The notes under the pieces: generated by a model
What the model was told of the DNA's origin: nothing
What the model saw: only the letters and a program-made list of their open reading frames with translations
Databases searched by the model: none
Assembly (NCBI RefSeq): GCF_019097595.1
Contig: NC_080715.1
Span: forward strand, 28,475,355-28,539,354
Source: Hemibagrus wyckioides
Taxonomy: Eukaryota; Chordata; Actinopteri; Siluriformes; Bagridae
DNA: 64,000 nt
Direction: 5' to 3'
Program-made: the position numbers and the translations under genes
Part shown: piece after piece, positions 57,301 to 64,000 of the stretch
Numbering within the stretch: position 1 is the stretch's first letter
Layout: every line of letters begins with the position of its first letter

Positions 57301-60099
57301 GAATAAAGGTATTTTAGAGAAATCTTCTGCCTGTATGCATGAGTTTTTAAATAAATACATTAAAAAAAACATCCTTGACTTCAACAGCCTCTTACAGTGG
57401 AAAATTCGACTGCCTTTATTCAAAGTGGATGATTACTCAACGCGCCGCTCCCTACTGAGGTAAACTTTGTGGTTCCCTCAAAGAAAAGTCACTGCTCGCA
57501 CAAACGCCCACCGCAAAGTAACTGCCTTATTACTCCAAATTGCTGCATGCAATCTCAGACCCTAAAAGGTAGCTCATCATGGCCTGATGAAAAACAGATG
57601 AGCAAGCACAACACTTTATTCCACCATTAGAGATGTATACATTCATCAGTCCTGTAGGAACTGTGAGGCACCAGACCTGCTTTTGTGTTAATAACCCCCT
57701 ATTATCAAGAGAGGGACCTTACTGGAGCTGATTAGTGGCTAAAAAGCAAAAGGCCACAAGGAAATTAGGAAAAAACAATGTTTCTTTCTATTAGTGCTTG
57801 TACTGCTTGCACTTTTGCGATTGAGAACAGGCCATCATATAAAACCTGGTAAACATGCATGACATGCCAGAGGCCTCACAGGCCTGTGATTGGACCAGAC
57901 AACAGCATGAGCTTCATTTCTCCAAACCACTGACCTCTCCATCACAGGTTGAACTGATGACTTTATTTATGTCAACAATGCTCACTTAGTGCTCAGGATC
58001 AGAAGTGATGGACAGCTTTTTTTGATAGATGGTCATGATATGGTAGTTTATTCCAGCACAAAATCATGTAGACAGAATTGGCACCAGATGCAAGTTATTT
58101 TTCAAAATCGATTTGTATCTGTTGCCTTTTTTGGAAGCAGAATTCGATGATGTTTATGCCAAAGAGTCAGTCTATTGCAACACATATGGTGAAAGCATTA
58201 CTGTCGAAAATGTATCAGAAGTTAGGGGAATTTTATCAAAAGGTGATTCATTTTCTTTACCAGCAGCTCTGGCTGCCAGGTTAATATTAACCTGCTTGTT
58301 CCAATGTGTCATAATTTCCTCAGAAATGCTGAAATATCCGTATTTGAAAAAAATTCAGATTGTGTAGAATTTGTGAGGTTTGGGCTAGCATTTTTTAAAT
58401 TGGTCTCCAGTGTCAGTCCTTTGTAACAAGTCTGATGTAAAGCTCTTTCTTTATGGGAAAGTTTTTGAGGAATGTTTTTGAGGAAAAAACTGTTTATAGC
58501 CGCTTCAATGTACAAGGTGGTAAAAGGGACGGATGTGTTTTACAGATATTCCACATTGTTATATTTAACCAAAATGGTTTGCTTTGGCATTTGCATTGAT
58601 ATGGGAGGAATAAAAGTCCTTGAGATGTGATGTTACAGAAAAATGGTCAACTGTGAGACCATTTGTTATTTTTTAAAATACATTTTTGCTTGTATAAAGC
58701 AAAACAGTTTTAAATTGAATTAAATTTCTGTATTAAATTTTCAACCAATTTTTTTGCTATGATCAGCTCCAGCCTCAGTATTTTCTAAAAACAAGTCTCT
58801 ATCAGTCTGTTTGAGATGTTTATGCAAGTGATCTGACTCTAAACCAAGTAAAAGGAAGTGGATAGTGGTTTATAAAGCTCAGCTCAGGTCAACAGAACTC
58901 ACGTCATCACATCATAATTGATTACTTTCCTCTATATAATGTCCACTTACATATTCAGCACCTCCTTATTTTATATCCTTACTTACATATTCAGCAAACT
59001 TTACAACTTACTTTTCAGTAGTGTCTCAACACCCGAACACTGAGGGAAAAAGAAAAGCCGAGCTTGAGAAAGGTGAAAGAGCAATGGCAAGGAAAGAACC
59101 GAGACACAGAAGGAGGCGATTCTGCGGCTGACCGGTCAGTGAGTGACAGACAGGAAACATCAAATCTCTGGGAATGACACTGAGTGACACTGCGAAGGGA
59201 GAATAAGACAGATGGAGGCACAGGGATTGAGCCTGATGCTGAGAAAGGCCCAAGGGCTAGAAAACCTTCCACTAAACACAGAGTCGCTGGACTAGGAATG
59301 CAGGTTAAACAAGGGGAAAGTGCAGACGCTGTAGTTGAGGCTTATCTAAAAGCAGGAACAGAAACTAAACCATATATTAGACTAATGCAACAGTTTGGGC
59401 AAGCTTGGACTAAATAACTTTATATAAGAAAAGCAATGAAGCTGTGCCACAACACTATGTAGGACAGTACCAGTACAGTAAATTATGCAGCACACAGGCC
59501 ATTTAAGAAATATATGGACTGCGGTTATTTTTATAGATAGGCACAAGTGGTATGACACACATAATAGACCTGACAACTGACAACGAGGACTTGACTCAAA
59601 TCCAGTCTGCTGGTGTTTATTACACTCATATAAGACTCTGTAAACCTGCTCTGATGCATTATGAGTAGATCGTAGGCACGTGTACATTATATTATGTAAA
59701 GATTAGTTGAAAGTTTGTAACTTTAAAGTATGTGAAGAGGGAAGTAAGTGGACCCCAGAGGTCGATGAGAGGAAATCTCTCTGACTACATTGTCTCCCTC
59801 GAGGCAGAGGTATTCCTCACCGTCTTGTCAGCACTTGGCAGCCCTGCTGGTTTAACATCATCTGACATATCTCCCCACAGCTCCCTGTAAATGTGTGTGT
59901 GTGTGTGTAGACTGCTAGTGAAGGTCTATACTGATGTGAACGTGCAGTAAATAGGCTACATTATCGAGATTTTTTGTAATTATACAAGCTTTTGCTTATT
60001 GCAAATAGTAAGTACAATGCACCTACGTAACTGACCAACAGAACGTGAACTTTTACAAGCAGGACATTATTTGTGGTCAACAATCCAAAAAGCTGCTAA

Positions 60100-60100
<1 letters not shown>
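54326..60100. other. Long unique noncoding region with possible conserved blocks
   Basis: Almost 6 kb without a recognised transposon or gene. Frames at 55132-55329 (MGNVSESETETTSLIG), 55789-56378, 58078-58367 and 59184-59417 were examined and show no known domain, no splice context and overlap on other frames. The stretch 56850-57780 is unusually free of low-complexity sequence and could include conserved noncoding elements, which cannot be tested here. A short (TG)n lies at 59891-59909. Confidence 0.45.

Positions 60101-60151
<51 letters not shown>
60101..60151. repeat. (AAT)n microsatellite
   Basis: About 17 uninterrupted trinucleotide units. Confidence 0.95.
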
Positions 60152-60152
<1 letters not shown>

Positions 60153-61250
60153 ATAAACACAGACTTGCCCCATGAACCATGAACTGAATGAACTCACCCT
60201 CTGGTCTGCTATGACTCGACCCTCAGTTACACACTAGTACAAGCTCCATCACTAAAATACAGCATTCCTATAGGGCCTTAATCAGTCAAGTGTTAAACAG
60301 CTGACGTAGGGTTTTTTTCTCAGATGTCTAACTGAATCATGTGAAAGAATTAATACATATTTAATCTGTATTTACCTTCGCAAAGACATGAACAAATTCC
60401 TGTTTAAGTGTACCGTAGGGATGTAATTAGATACGCTTACAATATTTGGATTGAATGTGTTCTAAGGAGGTGAAAATGAGGTGCATGTTTTTGTTTGCTT
60501 GTTTGTTTATTTATTCTGTCTATCATGAGTGGCGTAAATCATTAGCCTGCCCTAAACACTGCCTTATATGGACATTATTCATCATTAACGGACCCCATTC
60601 TGACTCCCAGCAGCACTGGGTCCCAGCTATCATCATTCTACCACGTACCAAACCACAAAACTAAAATATAATTAGGTGACCTTTGTTATCAACAATAAAC
60701 AACAGTTCTCTGATTCGGGAATGATATTGATATATCGTGATTTGAAAGATCCCAAGTTCCCTAGCTTGTTTTTATTTACATTTGATAGAAAGCTTTCCAG
60801 AAAGTTCCATCTCCTTAACAGCTTCTTCCACTACAGCAACCCCAAAGGCACCACCCTGAACCCTCCACACTGTAGGGCTGGTGGTTTTGGTAGGGGTCAA
60901 ATTTAATTTTAAAAAGATTTCCGGTTTAGATCATGACCCCTTCCGTTTACATAAATACAGTAAATATATCCGCTCTATTAGGTACTGAACAGAATATGCA
61001 CAGGTAGGTGTTTAATAACATTACAACCCTCTGAACTGGAATAAATACTGCATTTAAAACCAAAAAAATGCTAAGGACTTGTCAAACACAATCGGTTATA
61101 TATTCACAGAGGTCAAAACCACGAGCGCTGACAAGTTAACCATGGCGATGAACTTCACATTTGGCATTTGTCAGATTTGAACTAATATCATGTGAATTGC
61201 TGTTGAAAAGGGCATCCTGGCGCCACGGTGACTACTAGCCCCTTAGACAC
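60152..61250. other. Unique noncoding sequence
   Basis: No gene or repeat family recognised. Confidence 0.5.
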
Positions 61251-61280
61251 ATACACACACACACACGCACACACACACGT
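61251..61280. repeat. (CA)n microsatellite, interrupted
   Basis: About 14 CA units with a CG interruption. Confidence 0.85.
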
Positions 61281-61660
61281 GTCACACAATACATTGCATA
61301 TTTGTATAAGCCTCACAGAGTTTCTTCCACAGCTCCAGCATGTGATCGCTCAAGATTACAATTCATAAACACGTATCAGTGTTTAACTAGTTTAAGGTGA
61401 ATCTTCTTTCAGCAACTCACAGAAAGTGTCAAAAGTAAAAAGATTATTATTCTTTTATTCATTGTTGCTTAAATCGGCTTCATTTAGTCGAACTATCCCT
61501 TTAAGAAATCCACGGCTGGACATAGACCTCGTAATAGCGTTACAGATTTATGTTCTCTGCTTCCTCTTCTGGCAAATGGCTGAGGTTCCTGTCAGTTCAA
61601 GCATGCCATCACTCTTATTGTGAGCAGTATGCATTCAGGATGCACTGATGAGACAGATGG

Positions 61661-61691
61661 AGCGAGAGAGAGAGAGAGAGAGAGAGAGAGG
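61661..61691. repeat. (GA)n microsatellite
   Basis: About 15 GA units. Confidence 0.9.
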
Positions 61692-63391
61692 GCCTTTCCT
61701 AAACTGCACTTGTGTTCTTTAAAGCTTGACTCCATATTAAAGTCACTTCCTTAAATTCATAGCTCTTCTACTTTCAGATTTCAGGATTATTTATTAAACA
61801 TCAGTTTCTTTAAGACATTTTTCAAGCCAGCACACTGATTCGATCATCCAAGTTACATCATTTTACTGTAGTGTAACAGGACTGTCAAGGTCTTTTGTAA
61901 TATATATCAAATTACTGCAAATAACTGCGTTTTATATCCTTGTGTAACTGCATTGTTTTTTCCCCCTGTTAATCTGAATCTTGAGGGATCTTTATATTTG
62001 AACAGTGGGGTTTTCTTTATAACACTGACCAGCTTTTATTAGGTTTATGATACATATAAATAAAATAGTAAGTAAGTAGTGAAGTCAATAGAATATATGT
62101 ACTTTATAGTATGATTATGATTCATTTACTGATCATTATGATGATTTTTTTAAGCCACACTGTATGTTACTGTATCTGTATCTTTACATAGTCTGCTTGA
62201 TTTATTGTACAAAAGTATCATAGGGTGATAATAATAAGAATAATAATAAGAATAACTATGTATAGTACCCTTGGGAAGATACTTTTTCTCCCAAATTTTA
62301 TATTTCATAGTATTTTAATCCTCCTCCATAAACATGCAGCGCTTCTTCAGGACACTCCCGCCGTTGAAAGTTTAAACGACGGACGCCAGCCAGTGGCCTT
62401 AACCCACATGTGTGCAGTTTTAACACTGACATGCTGTGGGAACTGCAACTCCTCATTCTGCTTGTTCCCTGACTCATACGGACACTAGTGGAAATCTCAA
62501 ATATATACAAAAACATGCCCATGTGCTTCATTTTGTGTCAGACCATTACCCATTGTGACTGAGTGATATCCCCTGATTTATGACTTATTTGTTTATTTTA
62601 CAAAATGTAATTTATTCGAGGGTGTGGATGGATGTGCGCTTTGTTATAAATGTAGTGCAACACTGTTGTTTTAATGCAGAAGTGCATTTTCTCGGTTTGG
62701 CTGTTTATTTGGCTCGGGTCCGACGATATGGGAATGTTCTGGCCTGCCTCAGATGAGCAATTGCCTGTAATATAATATAGTGAACCCAGATGGGAAAATA
62801 AATGCTAAACGTTTTAAAATGTGATGCGTTCAAGAAGCACGGCTGTTTAATGTGAATTCTCGTGTGTGTTTCCCCAGTTAGCAGGTGGGAGAGTTGCCAT
62901 TTACATGGCAAACCTCAGGATCTAAACTGTCCATCGAGTCAGAGTCAATTTACCCGAGGTTTAGAGGTATAAAAAGTGCTTAGAGCTGGTACTGTGGACT
63001 TTTCCTGATACTGTATGCATGCTGTTTTTATTGTTCCATGCACATTTGTATGGTGAGACGGTATAAAAATGATTTACAACCTGATGCGTTGAAGAAAAAT
63101 GCTTCTGATCACCTATGAGAAGTTCCACAACTGTATCAGCCCACATCATTTATTTTCTTTGGGTTGCTGTGCCTTGCTCTCATGATTTGTGCTTTGGTTG
63201 TGGTGGAGCTGAGAGAGAACAGGACACGCCTAAAAAAAAAAAAAGTGTGTGTCTCTGGTGGTCGGTGTCAGTTGTGCGTGGAGATTGTGGTGTTTGGCCC
63301 CAACCCAGGGATTAGATGTTCCAGGGAAGAGAGTTTCTTGGCCCCCGCCAGTCTACAATAGTGGATTGGGAATTATGCGTGCATGCATGGG
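61692..63391. other. Unique noncoding sequence
   Basis: No gene or repeat family recognised. Short (AATA)-type repeats lie at 62227-62254 and an A(12) run at 63233-63244. Confidence 0.5.
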
Positions 63392-63431
63392 TGTGTGTGT
63401 GTGTGTGTGTGTGTGCATGCATGCATGCATT
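63392..63431. repeat. (TG)n(CATG)n microsatellite
   Basis: About 12 TG units followed by about four CATG units. Confidence 0.9.
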
Positions 63432-64000
63432 TGTGAGTGCGTCTTTCCCCTCCTGCCTTCCTACCTCTTCTTCAAGCGTTTACATCTTAGGCAGTCCACC
63501 TCCCTCTTTGAATACCCACTATTGCACACAGATGGCGTAATCAAGGCCTGCCCTTTCCCTGGGTGGATAACACACAAAAAAAAAGAGCAAGAGAGATTCT
63601 GAAAGATGTATCGAGAAATAATCAGATGGGAAAGAAAGAAACAGAGGAGGAGGGCTGTCGAAAGAAAGAATGAGAAGTCACAGAAGCGAGTGGGGGGGCT
63701 TGGGCAGAAGGGGTAAGACCGGATATGAAAACAATGGGCTCATTGTAGACAGATGACAAGACGAAGGCAAAGAGACGGCGGGAGATTGGCGGAAAATAGT
63801 GCCATCTACAGGCCTAAAGGCCACACAATCAGCAGATCAGCTCTGAAACACTAGATTAGACGATATGGTTACAATTCCCTTTGTGTGAGAAAGAGAAATA
63901 GCAGCAAGTTGTAAGACACAAAATCAAAGCCTTAATCAAAAGCGTAGAGCAGGAGGGATGTTGATTGTAACATGAGAACAAGATGCTAGCAATTTACGCT
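63432..64000. other. Unique purine-rich noncoding sequence
   Basis: The plus strand is A/G-rich at 63580-63720. No gene or repeat family recognised. Confidence 0.45.

Noticed and set aside
59184..59417. 77-codon frame with a charged, possibly gag-like end
   Set aside because: No motif, no neighbouring LTR or other retroelement signal.

Overview
This window looks like a stretch of teleost nuclear genome, probably an ostariophysan such as a catfish; the order is an inference from the repeat mix, not a proven assignment. The evidence is an AT-rich background with abundant microsatellites and several fish-typical repeat groups: Tc1-like transposons, tRNA-derived SINEs and 5'-truncated non-LTR retrotransposons. 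There is no bacterial-style gene layout. I recognise no host protein-coding gene, rRNA or tRNA, so the window is best read as intergenic or deep intronic DNA. The only host-like coding signal is a pair of weak, unrecognised minus-strand reading frames at about 36.2-37.0 kb.

Layout. 0-10 kb: a dispersed-repeat fragment, a MITE with TA target duplication (1.87-2.36 kb), a nearly full-length Tc1 copy (copy A, 5.5-6.7 kb) and two SINE fragments. 11-17 kb: a dense transposon nest. A (TAGAA)n-associated repeat and an L2-type LINE fragment with recognisable RT motifs lie beside a LINE 3'-end copy that has been split by three Tc1-type elements in a row. The last of these (copy B, 15.6-16.9 kb) has an uninterrupted DD34E transposase frame. 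19.5-21.3 kb: two SINEs and a decayed Tc1-like element. 22-36 kb: mostly unique sequence with long microsatellites, a 31-bp minisatellite and a SINE pair. 40.6-41.0 kb: a Tc1 remnant ending in a 52-bp hairpin. 44.2-45.7 kb: a compact LTR retrotransposon with two LTRs, a 5-bp target duplication and no recognisable coding capacity. 45.9-46.9 kb: a decayed DD36E-type Tc1 element. 48-50.6 kb: a Tc1-like remnant, a SINE and two divergent LINE fragments. 52.4-54.3 kb: Tc1 copy C, a (TA)n tract, a fragment of the DD36E family and a LINE fragment. 54.3-64 kb: mostly unique sequence with a few short microsatellites and possible conserved noncoding blocks.

The elements relate to one another. Copies A, B and C are one DD34E family, each damaged differently: a 33-bp deletion with a stop, a changed start codon plus CpG transitions, and a 37-bp frameshifting deletion. 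The 45.9, 40.6 and 53.7 kb pieces belong to a second family (DD36E spacing), and the 14.2 kb element is a third (DD35E spacing). One SINE family shares its 3' tail with the L2-like LINE, as expected if the LINE supplied its reverse transcriptase. The LTR element carries TATA, poly(A) and polypurine signals that all point to the minus strand. I found no defence or metabolic system; the most notable content is the compact LTR element, the Tc1 nest with three catalytic spacings, and the hairpin.
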